Translations under genes and position numbers: made by a program
Assembly: GCA_028571325.1 (NCBI GenBank)
Contig: CP116767.1
Coordinates: 277,150 to 341,149, forward strand
Length of the DNA stretch: 64,000 nucleotides
Source: Wolbachia endosymbiont of Ctenocephalides felis wCfeF
GTDB lineage: Bacteria; Pseudomonadota; Alphaproteobacteria; Rickettsiales; Anaplasmataceae
Reading direction: 5' to 3'
In this document: piece after piece, positions 16,852-27,299 of the stretch
Numbering within the stretch: the stretch's first letter is position 1
How the letters are laid out: every line of letters begins with the position of its first letter
The notes under the pieces: generated by a model
What the model saw: the letters and a program-made list of their open reading frames with translations, nothing else
Told to the model about the DNA's origin: nothing
Database searches by the model: none

Positions 16852-18519
16852 TCATAAAGAACTGCATACTTCCTTTAACCACTCTTTATCTTTGACACTA
16901 TTTTCTAAGTTTTTATAGACAAATTGATGGTAGTTATTTATCCACTTAATTTCATCTTGAGCAAGCATTTGCACATCTATTAGCCTTCTATCATACGGAA
17001 TGGAGGTCAATTGTTTAAAGCTTAAGAAGCCGTTTTCTTGCATTTCAACGTACATCAGATTTTCAATTCTTATTCCATACTTTCCTGGAATGTAATAACC
17101 AGGTTCATTGGAAAGTATCATCCCTGGCACAAGTTTTACTTTATTTCCTTTTGATATTGCCTGTGGCCCTTCGTGCACTGATAGATAGCTTCCTACTCCA
17201 TGCCCTGTACCGTGCATGTAATCTATTCCAAATTTCCATAGATGAATACGTGCCAAGATATCCAATTCGCCACCAGTAGTGCCAAGAGGAAAGACGGCAT
17301 TTGCCACAGCAATGTGAGCTTTGAGTACTATCGTATAGTGGGCTATTTGTTCATTGGTTGGATTACCAATTGCTACAGTTCTTGTAACATCGGTTGTGCC
17401 GTCAAGGTATTGGCCACCAGAGTCAATCAAGTATAGTCCATCTTTCTGAATTGCTTTATTCGTCTTACTGCTTGCACGGTAATGAATAATTGCTCCATTT
17501 TCATTAAACGCAGAAATTGTTGGAAAACTTGGTTGCTTAAACAAGTCCTGCTCTTTTCTGTATTCTAAGAGCTTCTCTTCAGCATTAAGTTCAGTTACTT
17601 CATTGCCAATATTATTTTCAAGCCAATATAGAAAGTTTGTAACTGCTGCTCCATCTCGGATATGTGCGTTTATAGCCCCAGTTATTTCAATTTGATTTTT
17701 TACTGCTTTATGAATCAAGCAAGGATCCTCTCTTTCAGCTACCTGCTTATTTTGTATTACAGTCATAATACTCATTGGAGTTGTACTTGGATCTATCATT
17801 ATCGAATTCAGCTTGCACAGCAAACTTTCCAGCTCACTAACATCAAAAACGTTTATATGGTTATCCAAATTTGCTTCTATAGTTGAATGTTCTTTATCTT
17901 GAACAAACAAATCAACATTGCAGCTTTTATATAATACAGCGCGGCCCAATATACATGGGGTATATTTAGCGTTTTCATTTCTTAAATTTAATAACCACGA
18001 AATTGAATTTGGATCAGTCAAAAGCACTGCCTCAGCTTCTTTATCTATGCCTTTAGCGACTTTTTCACATTTGTTCTTACTACTTTCACCGGATGCATGC
18101 GAAACTATCTTTTGTTCTCTACGGCTAATTTCTTTTTTAATTGAATAGGGTACCAATTTACAAATATCTTCATATTTTCTTATCTCTTTTACGGTAAAAT
18201 ATTGCAAATAGTAACCTAGTGAGGTGGTCAATGTTATGTTTGCTTTTACCCATTTGCGTGGATCCTCTTCTTGTATATTATATACTTGAAAACTACCTTG
18301 ATCGAGCTGATTACGAGCTTGTGTGATATAGCGTCCATCCGTAAAAAATGGGCACTTATTGTCTTTTGTAACGATAAGTAGCCCATTTGTTCCTGTAAAG
18401 CCACACAGCTTTGTTAGCTCCTCTGAATACTCATTTAAATATTCGTCTCTGGTATGCAACATAAATGCATCAACATTTATTTCACGCATAAAACAGCGAA
18501 ACTCTTCGATTTTGGACAT
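16852..18519 (-). CDS. pepP: Xaa-Pro aminopeptidase (M24B)
   Basis: Metallopeptidase that removes residues preceding proline. The 555-residue protein has two creatinase-like N-terminal domains and a C-terminal pita-bread domain. Metal ligands are visible in LIDSGGQYLDGTTDVTRTV (two Asp), HGTGHGVGSYLSVHE (His), LSNEPGYY (Glu) and GIRIENL (Glu). The long form with the extra N-terminal domain resembles eukaryotic/alphaproteobacterial aminopeptidase P. Confidence 0.93.
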   Translation of the reverse strand: MSKIEEFRCFMREINVDAFMLHTRDEYLNEYSEELTKLCGFTGTNGLLIVTKDNKCPFFTDGRYITQARNQLDQGSFQVYNIQEEDPRKWVKANITLTTSLGYYLQYFTVKEIRKYEDICKLVPYSIKKEISRREQKIVSHASGESSKNKCEKVAKGIDKEAEAVLLTDPNSISWLLNLRNENAKYTPCILGRAVLYKSCNVDLFVQDKEHSTIEANLDNHINVFDVSELESLLCKLNSIMIDPSTTPMSIMTVIQNKQVAEREDPCLIHKAVKNQIEITGAINAHIRDGAAVTNFLYWLENNIGNEVTELNAEEKLLEYRKEQDLFKQPSFPTISAFNENGAIIHYRASSKTNKAIQKDGLYLIDSGGQYLDGTTDVTRTVAIGNPTNEQIAHYTIVLKAHIAVANAVFPLGTTGGELDILARIHLWKFGIDYMHGTGHGVGSYLSVHEGPQAISKGNKVKLVPGMILSNEPGYYIPGKYGIRIENLMYVEMQENGFLSFKQLTSIPYDRRLIDVQMLAQDEIKWINNYHQFVYKNLENSVKDKEWLKEVCSSL

Positions 18520-18604
18520 AGATGATCTGAAAAAATATCAGAAAACTGAGTTTGAAAATACTGCAGTATAGTGCTTGTAACTACAAGCACTATATCGCAA
18601 GAAT

Positions 18605-20491
18605 TTAAATCCGTTGACCCGCAGATTTTAAGGGCTCAGAAGTCATACCGTTTAACACACTTCCAACTTTATTGTTGTTCTCTGGTACACTTTCCTTGCT
18701 TGCACTCTGTTGTTTATAAACTTCGCTTATTAAAACACCAACTGCTATAACAGCTACTACAGCTGCAATTGTTCCAATTATAGGCTGACCCAGCACAAAA
18801 GCTGTAACAGCACCACCGATGAATAATACACTAATAGCAACTTTTCCCTTGTGTTCATTCAATATGCCTAAGAAAGTTGAAGGTTTTCCGCCATTACTTG
18901 CCTGAGAAGGGGCTTGTTTGTTTTGAGTTGAAGGTTTTTCACCATTTTCGATGTCATTAATTGCTTGCATAACAGCACCCATAATCCTTTCAACTGCTTT
19001 TCCCGGATTCTCATTTATATCCTTATACACAGCATTTTTTAGCTGACCATCTGAAGCAACAATTTCTACAGCTCTCTTAGCCACCTTGCCGTTATCTTTT
19101 AAAACAGTTCCTACGAGCTCCTGAAGATTTTGATCATCAATATTATTGACTATAAAGTTTTGTAACTGATTATTTGAAGCAACAATATCTATGAATTCCT
19201 TAACCACCTCACCATTGTTAAGATCTATAACCTTTTTAATTATTTCACCTTTATTTTGTAAAACACTAATGACTAATTCCTTAGGATTTTGATCATTAAT
19301 GCTTTTAATTATAGAGTCCTTTAACTGAGCATCTGAAGCAACAATGTCTATAACCTCCTTAACTACTTCGCCATTGTTTTGTAAAACAGTGCCTGCGAGC
19401 GCCTTGAGGTTTTTATCAGTAATACTATTGTTTATAAGGTTTTTTAACTGATCATTTGAAGCAATAAGATCTATGAATTCCTTAACCACCTCACCATTGT
19501 TTTGCGAAACAGCGTCTACGAGCGCCTCAGGATTTTGATCATCAATGCTCTTGATTATAGAGTCTTTTAACTTATCTGAAGCGATAAGATCTATAAATTT
19601 CTTAGCCACTTCGCCATTGTTTTGTAAAACAGCGTCTACGAGCGCCTTGAGGTTTTTATCAGTAATACTATTGTTTATAAGGTTTTTTAACTGATCATTT
19701 GAAGCAATAAGATCTATGAATTCCTTAGCCACCTCGCTATTGTTTTGTAAAACAGCGTCTACGAGCGCCTCAGGATTTTGATCATCAATGCTCTTGATTA
19801 TAGAGTCTTTTAACTTATCTGAAGCGATAAGATCTATAAATTTCTTAGCCACTTCGCCATTGTTTTGTAAAACAGCGTCTACGAGCGCCTTGAGGTTTTT
19901 ATCAGTAATACTATTGTTTATAAGGTTTTTTAACTGATCATTTGAAGCAATAAGATCTATGAATTCCTTAGCCACCTCGCCATTGTTTTGTAAAACAGCG
20001 TCTACGAGCGCCTCAGGATTTTGATCATCAATGCTCTTGATTATAGAGTCTTTTAACTTATCTGAAGCGATAAGATCTATAAATTTCTTAGCCACTTCGC
20101 CATTGTTTTGTAAAACAGCGCCTGCGAGCGCCTTGAGGTTTTTATCAGTAATACTATTGTTTATAGAGTCTCTTACCCAATCTAAAGTGATAGGATCTAT
20201 AAGCGCCTTAACTACCTCGCCGTTATCTTGTAGAACAGCTTCTATGAGGTTCTTAAGGTCTTGACTATTAACACTACCGTCATTGATTTTGTCTGCAAAC
20301 CCTTTCAACTGACTGCCTAAGGTAATAGCAGCAGGAGCAGCAAAAGCAACGGTAGTAGCAGTAGAAGCAGTATTGGCAACAGTGGCATAAGCAGAAGCAA
20401 CAGCAGCATAAACAGAAGAATAAGCAGAAGTAGCATAAGCTTTGGATCCTTTAGCTAACCTGCCAAGAGTATTAAGTGATTGATTGAGCAT
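18605..20491 (-). CDS. Tandem-repeat membrane-anchored protein, unknown function
   Basis: A 628-residue protein with three parts: an Ala-rich N-terminus (about 15-60), about ten copies of a 40-41-residue repeat (about 85-510, consensus ALVDAVLQNNGEVAKKFIDL then IAS-D-LK-SI), and a C-terminal hydrophobic hairpin (about 548-590). The repeats alternate in two types, making an 81-residue (243-bp) higher-order unit. At DNA level 19490-20130 is nearly identical between units, pointing to recent duplication. There is no N-terminal signal peptide. I do not recognise the family; a surface or host-contact role is speculation. Confidence 0.8.
   Translation of the reverse strand: MLNQSLNTLGRLAKGSKAYATSAYSSVYAAVASAYATVANTASTATTVAFAAPAAITLGSQLKGFADKINDGSVNSQDLKNLIEAVLQDNGEVVKALIDPITLDWVRDSINNSITDKNLKALAGAVLQNNGEVAKKFIDLIASDKLKDSIIKSIDDQNPEALVDAVLQNNGEVAKEFIDLIASNDQLKNLINNSITDKNLKALVDAVLQNNGEVAKKFIDLIASDKLKDSIIKSIDDQNPEALVDAVLQNNSEVAKEFIDLIASNDQLKNLINNSITDKNLKALVDAVLQNNGEVAKKFIDLIASDKLKDSIIKSIDDQNPEALVDAVSQNNGEVVKEFIDLIASNDQLKNLINNSITDKNLKALAGTVLQNNGEVVKEVIDIVASDAQLKDSIIKSINDQNPKELVISVLQNKGEIIKKVIDLNNGEVVKEFIDIVASNNQLQNFIVNNIDDQNLQELVGTVLKDNGKVAKRAVEIVASDGQLKNAVYKDINENPGKAVERIMGAVMQAINDIENGEKPSTQNKQAPSQASNGGKPSTFLGILNEHKGKVAISVLFIGGAVTAFVLGQPIIGTIAAVVAVIAVGVLISEVYKQQSASKESVPENNNKVGSVLNGMTSEPLKSAGQRI
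19490..20135. repeat. Near-identical 243-bp tandem DNA repeats inside the 628-residue gene
   Basis: The string TTGTTTTGTAAAACAGCG recurs at about 120-bp steps from 19617 to 20118, and every second unit is almost identical (about 241-244 bp apart). Such repeats change copy number easily. Confidence 0.85.
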
Positions 20492-20718
20492 TGACTCCTC
20501 CTATTTTTGAAAACAAATATACTTTAACTATTGTGGGTCCCTGTAAGCAAGCTAACTATATCATATTAGAATTCAAGAATTGTACACTGGTTAATATATA
20601 ACCACAGATATACCTATTTTAATAAACTTGAATATCCCAGTTAGGTATGCTATAAGGGTAATTCCCTACACTACTATAATAATGTAATTATTATCGTGAT
20701 TTCTGTCAAGCAAAATTT

Positions 20719-22656
20719 TCAATTGGCCACTTTACTCATTTTCCTATTTCTCAAATACACCAATATGCTCACTATCGCTGCTGGAGTGATGCCTTGTATT
20801 TGTTTTGCAACGCCGATCGTTGCTGGCTTTATCGTCTGCAACTTTTCTATTACCTCACTTGACAAGCCTTTAACTTGTGAATAGTTGAAATTGATTGGAA
20901 TTTGAGTGTTAATCTCCTCTCGTAGAAACTTCATATCTGCTTCTTGTCTGACTAGGTAAGGCTTGTATTTTGCTTCGATTTCGATTATTTCCTGGATCCC
21001 AGTGTCAGCTACTTGGATGACAGGAGAGTTAGCTGCATCCATTCTAGTGTCATTCCAGCGTGTGACGCTGTTTAACTCCGGCCATATTTCTTGTAATTTG
21101 TTCCAATCGATATTGGGGTAGCTAAGTAGATCTAGCGCTGTTTTCCTTATTCCATCATAAGATATTTTAATACCATAGAATCTGAGCTGCTCAGGAGTAA
21201 TTTTCAGGCTCTCCAACTTCTCCTCAAGCTGTTTAATGGATTTAAGTTTATTCTGTAAAACAGAGTACCTCTCATATGACACAAGAGAAATATCATAACC
21301 TTTTTGTGTGAGCCTCCTATCCGCATTATCTGACCTGATTGCTAGCCTATATTCTGCACGTGAGGTAAATAATCTATAAGGCTCGGTTACTCCTTTAGTG
21401 ACTAGATCATCTATCATTACGCCGATATACGAATCTGTGCGGTGAAGAACAAAGCTTTCTTTTTTTCCAGATGCAGAGAGTGCTGCGTTGATTCCGGCAA
21501 TAATCCCTTGCCCTGCCGCTTCTTCATATCCGGTGGTGCCATTAATTTGGCCGGCAAAATATAGACCTTTAATTTTCTTAGTTTCGAGGGTATGAAATAG
21601 CTCTCGTGGATCAATATAGTCATACTCAACCGCATATCCAGGTCTTAATATTTCTGCGTTTTCAAGCCCCTTGATGCTATTTATCATTTCACGCTGCACT
21701 TCGATGGGCAATGAGTTTGAAATTCCATTTGGGTATATAGTATCATCATCGAGCCCTTCTGGTTCTAGGAATATTTGATGACTATTTTTTTCTGCAAATT
21801 TTTTAACTTTAGCTTCAATAGACGGACAGTATCTTGGTGCAACAACATCATCTAAATATGAAGAGGCTGACCTGTGAAGGTTCTCTTGAATTATTCTGTG
21901 TGTATTTTCATTAGTATGAGTAATAAAACATGAAACCTGAGGTTGGTTAATTTTCTCTGTGAGATAAGAAAACGGTGCAGGTGGATTATCACCAACTTGT
22001 TCTTGTAATACTGGCCAATTTATAGTGCCACGATCGAGCCTCGGTGGAGTTCCTGTGCGCAATCTACCTAGTTTAAAATCATATTTCTTCAGCGTATTTG
22101 CAAGCCCTATTGCGGACTTATCTCCCATTCTTCCTGAAGGGGTTGTTTGTTCTCCTATGTGAACCACACCACACAGAAAAGTCCCTGTAGTTAGAACGAC
22201 TTTGCCTGTTAATATATGTTCCCCTGAGCTTGTTATTACAGCTTTGATGTGCGGTTCTCCATTGCTATTACTTTCGATAAGAAAATCGTTAACCGATTCT
22301 TCTTTTACCGCTAAATTACTATAGTTTAGGATAATTTCCTGTATCGCTTGCTTGTATAATTTTCGGTCTGCTTGTGCACGAGGGCCCCATACTGCTGCGC
22401 CTCTGCTGCTATTTAAAATAACTGAATGTATGCTTGCCTGATCGATTGCCCTTCCCATTATTCCATCAAGAGCGTCGACTTCTCTGACTACAACACCTTT
22501 TGCAACTCCCCCAATTGCTGGATTGCAGGACATTTCTCCTATAGTTGAAATTTTATGGGTTATAAGTAGTGTGCTTGCACCAAGGCGAGCTGCAGCTGTA
22601 GCTGCTTCACACCCGGCATGACCGCCACCTACCACCACTACGTCATATTTATGCAT
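20719..22656 (-). CDS. mnmG: tRNA U34 carboxymethylaminomethyl-modification enzyme subunit
   Basis: FAD-dependent partner of MnmE in wobble-uridine modification. The 645-residue protein starts [19 protein letters not shown] with the GxGxxG-type FAD site, and has [11 protein letters not shown] and [11 protein letters not shown] chose the ATG at 22656 (AAGAAAG upstream); the frame extends to a TTG at 22713 with no ribosome site. Residues 529-556 ([10 protein letters not shown]...[11 protein letters not shown]) are an in-frame palindromic repeat, 20989-21072, in the C-terminal domain. Confidence 0.95.
   Translation of the reverse strand: MHKYDVVVVGGGHAGCEAATAAARLGASTLLITHKISTIGEMSCNPAIGGVAKGVVVREVDALDGIMGRAIDQASIHSVILNSSRGAAVWGPRAQADRKLYKQAIQEIILNYSNLAVKEESVNDFLIESNSNGEPHIKAVITSSGEHILTGKVVLTTGTFLCGVVHIGEQTTPSGRMGDKSAIGLANTLKKYDFKLGRLRTGTPPRLDRGTINWPVLQEQVGDNPPAPFSYLTEKINQPQVSCFITHTNENTHRIIQENLHRSASSYLDDVVAPRYCPSIEAKVKKFAEKNSHQIFLEPEGLDDDTIYPNGISNSLPIEVQREMINSIKGLENAEILRPGYAVEYDYIDPRELFHTLETKKIKGLYFAGQINGTTGYEEAAGQGIIAGINAALSASGKKESFVLHRTDSYIGVMIDDLVTKGVTEPYRLFTSRAEYRLAIRSDNADRRLTQKGYDISLVSYERYSVLQNKLKSIKQLEEKLESLKITPEQLRFYGIKISYDGIRKTALDLLSYPNIDWNKLQEIWPELNSVTRWNDTRMDAANSPVIQVADTGIQEIIEIEAKYKPYLVRQEADMKFLREEINTQIPINFNYSQVKGLSSEVIEKLQTIKPATIGVAKQIQGITPAAIVSILVYLRNRKMSKVAN
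20989..21072. repeat. Palindromic element inserted in frame in mnmG
   Basis: CTGGATCCCAGTGTCAGC...GTCATTCCAGCGTGTGACGC, read on the minus strand as part of mnmG with no stop codon. Confidence 0.8.
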
Positions 22657-22887
22657 GCTTTCTTGAGTAATTCCTACCCTACTAATATTCCAATTATTAG
22701 CGGTTAATGTCAAATTTTACGGTATCTGTTACCTCAACGTTACATGCACAATCGTACGAACATTTGCTCAAAAACAGTGTGTATAGCGGATTTTGCCTCA
22801 AAAACAAGAGGTTCCAATCCTCGTTGCACAAGGAACGGATAGATAGCAGTGGAAAAAAGTTATAACGTCATCCAACAGAAACGAAAA

Positions 22888-23345
22888 AAACTACTTGACA
22901 ACTTTCGCCGTTATCCTTATAATGATACTGAAGCTATTTGTTTAACTTCCCAATCTGTACAGGTTAAAATGACAAGAGAACTTGTATTTGGCGTACTATT
23001 GTTTAATTTTTCGCACTATGTGCACTGCATGTCTTTTTAAAACTTCGGGTTTTTACCCATACAAGCTGAAATGCGCTTATAAGTCGTTTAGGACATCACC
23101 CAACGCCGGATTTTAAAATAGAGAGTGGAATAACTAGCTACCTCGGGGTTTTATTGTCTTTTTTTCCTGTCTGGTAAATTTCTTAAATATTATAGCTTAG
23201 ACTAGTTGCGTTTAAAAGCAGCTAAATTGCAGCGTTTAAGGCATAAAAACGCCAATACTGAAAATAAATATCGACCAGGGCTTCTTTTGCTTTTTTTCTC
23301 GTTTGGTAAATTTCTTAAATATTTATTACTAAAGCAGTATCCTGG
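22888..23345 (+). repeat. Dispersed promoter-bearing element, copy A
   Basis: This copy aligns over its whole length with copies B, C, D and partly E. The conserved order is promoter, GAAGCTATTTGTTTA, GCACTATGTGCA, TTTTTAAAACTTC(T/G)GGTTTTTACC, CAAGCTGAAA, GCGCTTATAAGTCGTTTA, then two repeats of GTTTGGTAAATTTCTTAA-like sequence. It is non-coding by inspection. It reads toward degP in the antisense direction. Confidence 0.75.
22895..22923 (+). promoter_or_regulatory. Perfect sigma-70 promoter in element copy A
   Basis: TTGACA (22895-22900), 17-bp spacer, TATAAT (22918-22923): full consensus. Transcription should start near 22930. Confidence 0.7.
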
Positions 23346-23468
23346 TAGAGCTGGAATAACGGTAGGCTAGTTTTTCATGTAGCAGGTCGGTTTTAGCTTG
23401 GGCTAAAGTGTTACAGCGACAAACTTACAACGTTGCTATTTTGTGAATTTGGTAAATGATTTACGAAA

Positions 23469-24956
23469 TTACTTTTTTAGCTTTATTGAAGTAAAAAACT
23501 GATTTCCGTTGCGGTAAACAAGCAACATTATTGCTTTTTCTTTATCCTTCCCTTTTGCTAAATTTATTTGATTTTGGAAACTTTCGACGTTTTCTATATA
23601 AGTTCCATTTATTTGCATAATAATGTCTCCTTTTTTGATACCACGCAACGTAACGTTCCTGTTGACATCTACATTGGTAACTATTACACCCTTTGTAGGC
23701 ACGTCATTTTTGCTCTCTTTTGACTCTTGTGGTAGATTTGAGACAGTTAAACCAGTTATATAATCAGATGTTGATTCATTTTCTTCTTGGTTGTTACCTT
23801 GGCTGTCACTTGTAGATTCTCCGATAATGGCCTTAATGTTAACTTCTTTGCCACTTCTCAGTAACTTAATTTGCACTTTTTTCTCAGGCTCAGTTCTTGA
23901 AACCATTTGAGGTAGTTGTGTCATTCTCTCAACTTTTTTGCCATCAAATTCTAGTAATATATCACCTACTTTAATACCACCTTTCTCTGCTGGACTGTTC
24001 TTTACTATGTCTGCAACTAATGCACCTTTTGTATCTTTTAAACCCAAAGACTCTGCAAATTCTCTTGTTATAGGCTGAACTTGCACACCAAGCCAACCGT
24101 GCTTTATCTTCTTGCCACTTTTTAGTGTGTCAATGATTGATACAGCTAGATTAGACGGTATGGCAAAGCCTATACCCACGTTACCGCCAGATTCAGATGG
24201 GGAATAGATGGCGGTGTTAATACCTATAACTTTTCCATTTAAATCAAATAGTGGTCCTCCAGAGTTGCCTCTATTGATTGCAGCGTCAGTTTGAATAAAT
24301 TCATTCATGGTGCCAATACTGATGTCCCTGGACCTTGCAGATATAATTCCTGTGCTTACAGAGCCACCCAACCCAAATGGATTACCTATTGCCATGACCG
24401 TATCACCAACCCTTGCTTTATCAGAATCACCAAATGCTACAAAAGAAAGGTCTTTGTCAGCTTTGATCTGAAGCACAGCAAGATCAGTTTTTGCGTCATA
24501 ACCTAAAACTTCTGCTTTGAAATAAGTATTATCGTTCATAGTAACTGTGACATCTTGGGCGTTTTTAATAACGTGATAATTAGTTACGATAGTTCCACTT
24601 TTATCAATAATAAATCCAGACCCAAGCAGCACTACCTCTCTATTGATGCTTGGACCCCTGTCCATAAAAAATTGATCAAAATGCTCAAAAAACTCCCTGA
24701 AATCATCAAAAAAATTATTTCTTGGTGTAAAAGGGATTTTAGTTCGATTGTTACTTTCTTGTTTAATGATTTGTTCGCTCGAGATATTTACAACTGCAGG
24801 AATAAGTTCTTCTACCAGGTCAGCAAGTCCTTGATTACAGTTGCATACAGAAGTGCTGGTATCTGAAGCCTTTTTTGCACCCCAGTCAAACATGTTAGCA
24901 TACGAGGAGAACGAAATCAAAAAACATGTAAATATAGATAAAACTTTACTTCTCAT
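23469..24956 (-). CDS. degP: Periplasmic serine protease DegP/HtrA
   Basis: Envelope protease-chaperone. The 495-residue protein has a signal peptide (1-20, cleavage near SYA), the triad H128 (NYHVI), D158 (KTDLAVL) and S232 (GNSGGPLF), then two PDZ domains (about 285-375 and 400-490). It is the last gene of an operon with hflK and hflC (3-bp gap), as in several alphaproteobacteria, so membrane and periplasmic quality control are expressed together. Confidence 0.96.
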   Translation of the reverse strand: MRSKVLSIFTCFLISFSSYANMFDWGAKKASDTSTSVCNCNQGLADLVEELIPAVVNISSEQIIKQESNNRTKIPFTPRNNFFDDFREFFEHFDQFFMDRGPSINREVVLLGSGFIIDKSGTIVTNYHVIKNAQDVTVTMNDNTYFKAEVLGYDAKTDLAVLQIKADKDLSFVAFGDSDKARVGDTVMAIGNPFGLGGSVSTGIISARSRDISIGTMNEFIQTDAAINRGNSGGPLFDLNGKVIGINTAIYSPSESGGNVGIGFAIPSNLAVSIIDTLKSGKKIKHGWLGVQVQPITREFAESLGLKDTKGALVADIVKNSPAEKGGIKVGDILLEFDGKKVERMTQLPQMVSRTEPEKKVQIKLLRSGKEVNIKAIIGESTSDSQGNNQEENESTSDYITGLTVSNLPQESKESKNDVPTKGVIVTNVDVNRNVTLRGIKKGDIIMQINGTYIENVESFQNQINLAKGKDKEKAIMLLVYRNGNQFFTSIKLKK

Positions 24957-24959
24957 AAA

Positions 24960-25832
24960 CTATTTCCATCCCTTGTTCAAAATATCTAAGAAATTATTAT
25001 TTGGTGAAAGTATAAATTTAGTGTTATTTCCAGCGAATGATTTGCTGTAAGCGCTCATAGAACGATAAAAATTAAAAAACTCTTCATCAACTTTAAACGC
25101 CTCATTATAAATTCTAGTTGCTTCAGCATAACCACGACCTCTTATTTCGTGTGACTCTTTTACTGCCCTAGCAATGATTTCCTTCTTTTGCTTATCGGCT
25201 TTTGATCTAATTTCCTGCCCAGCTTGCTCACCTTCTGCTCTGATTTCCTTTGCTTCTTTTTCTCTTTCAGTTTGCATACGGCGGAATATTGCAGAGCTGT
25301 TTTCTTCTGGTAAATCTGCTCTTTTTATCCTTACATCTATTATTTCTATACCAAACTTCCCAGCTTCAGAGTAAACTCCACGCTGGATTAATTGCATAAC
25401 TTCTGATCTCTTTTCGTTCAGCAAACTAATTAATGAAAATCTTCCTATATTTTCTCTTATATGAGCTTCCATGATTGGGTATAGTCTTCTCACTAACCCT
25501 GATTCGTTTCTCACAGTTTGGTAAAAAGTTATAGGGTCCACTATTTTATATTTTGCATAAGCATCTACTATGATGCGTTTTTGGTCTGCAGTTATTACTT
25601 CCCTTGGAGTTTTATCAGGGCTTAAATCTAAAACTCTCTTATCAAGAAGTTCTACGTTATTTATAAATGGCAGCTTAAAATATAAACCGCTTTTCTTAAT
25701 GTCTCTTACCACTTTACCCAATTGTATAACTATTGCTTGCTTCGTTTCTTGCACCACAAACATTGAATTAAACAAGGCGATTAACACGACAACGAATACA
25801 GAAATAAAAGCAATTTTAATGTTACTGCGCAT
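24960..25832 (-). CDS. hflC: FtsH modulator HflC
   Basis: A 290-residue SPFH/band 7 inner-membrane protein with one N-terminal membrane segment (about 7-27), the FVVQETKQAIVIQLGKV start of the band 7 domain and a long Glu/Lys coiled coil (about 185-245). Forms the HflKC cage around FtsH. Follows hflK with a 2-bp gap. Confidence 0.95.
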   Translation of the reverse strand: MRSNIKIAFISVFVVVLIALFNSMFVVQETKQAIVIQLGKVVRDIKKSGLYFKLPFINNVELLDKRVLDLSPDKTPREVITADQKRIIVDAYAKYKIVDPITFYQTVRNESGLVRRLYPIMEAHIRENIGRFSLISLLNEKRSEVMQLIQRGVYSEAGKFGIEIIDVRIKRADLPEENSSAIFRRMQTEREKEAKEIRAEGEQAGQEIRSKADKQKKEIIARAVKESHEIRGRGYAEATRIYNEAFKVDEEFFNFYRSMSAYSKSFAGNNTKFILSPNNNFLDILNKGWK

Positions 25833-25834
25833 AA

Positions 25835-26872
25835 CTATTTTCCCAAATTTGCAAGAGGTAAATAAGAAAACATACCTTTCAGATCATCAGTTACAACAAA
25901 TTTATCTACTTTACTGAAAATATTTTCCATAGTTTCAAGATAAATACGATTTTTAACGAGAGAAGGATTTAGCTTATATTCTTCATAGAGAGACAAAAAG
26001 CGATTTGCATTACCTTTTGCTTCGTTTATTATTTCATTCTCGTATGCTTCTGCATCTAGTTTTATCTTTATTGCTTCACCTTTTGCTCGCGGTATAATAT
26101 CATTACTATAAGCATATGCTTCGTTTATAGTACGCTCTTTATCCGCACGAGCACTTTGCACATCTCTAAATGAACTAATTACTTTTTCTGGTGGGTCAAT
26201 TTTTTTCATTTGGACAGATAAGATTTCTATGCCCATTTGATATCCATCAAGAATCTGCTGCAGTAAAGCTTTAGTGTCTTTGGAAATTTCAGCTCTGCCT
26301 TGACCTTCGAGTGCAAAAGAGATCGTATTTTTACCTATTATCTCTCTCATGGCACTCTCTGCAGCATTTTTAACACTAAAACCAGGTGTGTAATCACGCA
26401 CTTTGAATAAATAATCCTTAGCGTCTCTAACGCGCCATTGAACCTCAAAATTAACGTTGACTATGTTCTCATCTCCAGTGAGCATCACACCTTCACCGCG
26501 GTCTGTGTCTCGTCCATAAGAGCTGCTGACCCCAATTTCTTCACGATTTACTTCCTTGACGTTTACTTTAAAGACCTTGCCAATAGGGTAAGGGAAGTGG
26601 TAGCGCAAACCAGGTGTTTCTGTGTTAGAATATTTGCCAAAAGTAAGTTCTATACCTTCCTCACTTGGGTGGACAATATAGAAGCCAGTGCAAGCATAGA
26701 AGAACAAAATAACAAAAATAATTAAATAAGGTTTTTTGCCACTGTTTCTTGTTAAGACATTAAAAAAGCACCTTATCTCGGATATAATTTTACTTAAAAT
26801 ATCTTCATTATTAGGAGTTTTATTCCTTATTGGTTTCTTTCCAAGATTCCAAGGATTATTCTCATCAAACAT
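25835..26872 (-). CDS. hflK: FtsH modulator HflK
   Basis: A 345-residue SPFH protein. The N-terminal cytosolic DENNPWNLGKKP is typical of HflK. One membrane segment (about 46-68) precedes the band 7 domain (IVHPSEEGIELTFGKY) and a Glu/Ala coiled coil (about 235-300). It pairs with HflC, encoded directly downstream. Confidence 0.95.
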   Translation of the reverse strand: MFDENNPWNLGKKPIRNKTPNNEDILSKIISEIRCFFNVLTRNSGKKPYLIIFVILFFYACTGFYIVHPSEEGIELTFGKYSNTETPGLRYHFPYPIGKVFKVNVKEVNREEIGVSSSYGRDTDRGEGVMLTGDENIVNVNFEVQWRVRDAKDYLFKVRDYTPGFSVKNAAESAMREIIGKNTISFALEGQGRAEISKDTKALLQQILDGYQMGIEILSVQMKKIDPPEKVISSFRDVQSARADKERTINEAYAYSNDIIPRAKGEAIKIKLDAEAYENEIINEAKGNANRFLSLYEEYKLNPSLVKNRIYLETMENIFSKVDKFVVTDDLKGMFSYLPLANLGK

Positions 26873-26946
26873 AATGATTAATTCTATAACTAATACGCTA
26901 ATATTACTTCTTTAGTAGGAAAATGCAAGACTATTTTATTTACGAA

Positions 26947-27156
26947 TTAATTATCAGATTGGAGGACATGATCATACACCTCCTTTTCTCTATGTAATAT
27001 GGTTGACTCTATGGAATTTTCTGGTCTTCTTTTAAACTCCTTGTTGTCGCTTTTGAGGTGCACTATGTCTTCGTGAGAACCACTATAATCTTTTAATAAT
27101 AGAATCGCTAAAATTACAGCAGCCAGTAAAAGAAACAATCTTTTTCTATACCTCAT
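26947..27156 (-). CDS. Small single-pass membrane protein, unknown
   Basis: A 69-residue protein: basic N-terminus (MRYRKR), one membrane segment (about 7-22), then a charged tail. Lies 74 bp before hflK on the same strand, so it may share the hflK-hflC-degP transcript. I do not recognise it; a small regulator of the protease complex is one guess. Confidence 0.6.
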   Translation of the reverse strand: MRYRKRLFLLLAAVILAILLLKDYSGSHEDIVHLKSDNKEFKRRPENSIESTILHREKEVYDHVLQSDN

Positions 27157-27299
27157 ACAATTCCAGCATCTTCATCCTTGTTATACCAGCGTCAAGCAAA
27201 ATTATTTACAGGTAAATGTACACTGGCAGTCAAATTAACACTAATTTAAGAATTGAAGATGTACAATATTAATATGTTTAATTAATAGTGAGGTTTAAA

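Larger units (their letters stand above)
22657..23468. other. Gene-free stretch between mnmG and degP
   Basis: No supported gene. It holds copy A of the dispersed promoter-bearing element (22888-23345). A 63-codon frame at 22849-23040 crosses the promoter and is not conserved between copies. Confidence 0.6.

Noticed and set aside
19490..20135. Possible CRISPR-like array
   Set aside because: The periodic repeats are tandem coding repeats of about 120 bp with no spacers; they belong to the 628-residue protein. No CRISPR array or cas gene is seen in the window.
22849..23040. 63-codon frame in element copy A, similar to a 72-codon frame in copy B (30644-30862)
   Set aside because: The frames cross the consensus promoter, agree only for the first 25 or so codons and then diverge by frameshift; no ribosome site. 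The similarity is explained by the shared DNA element.
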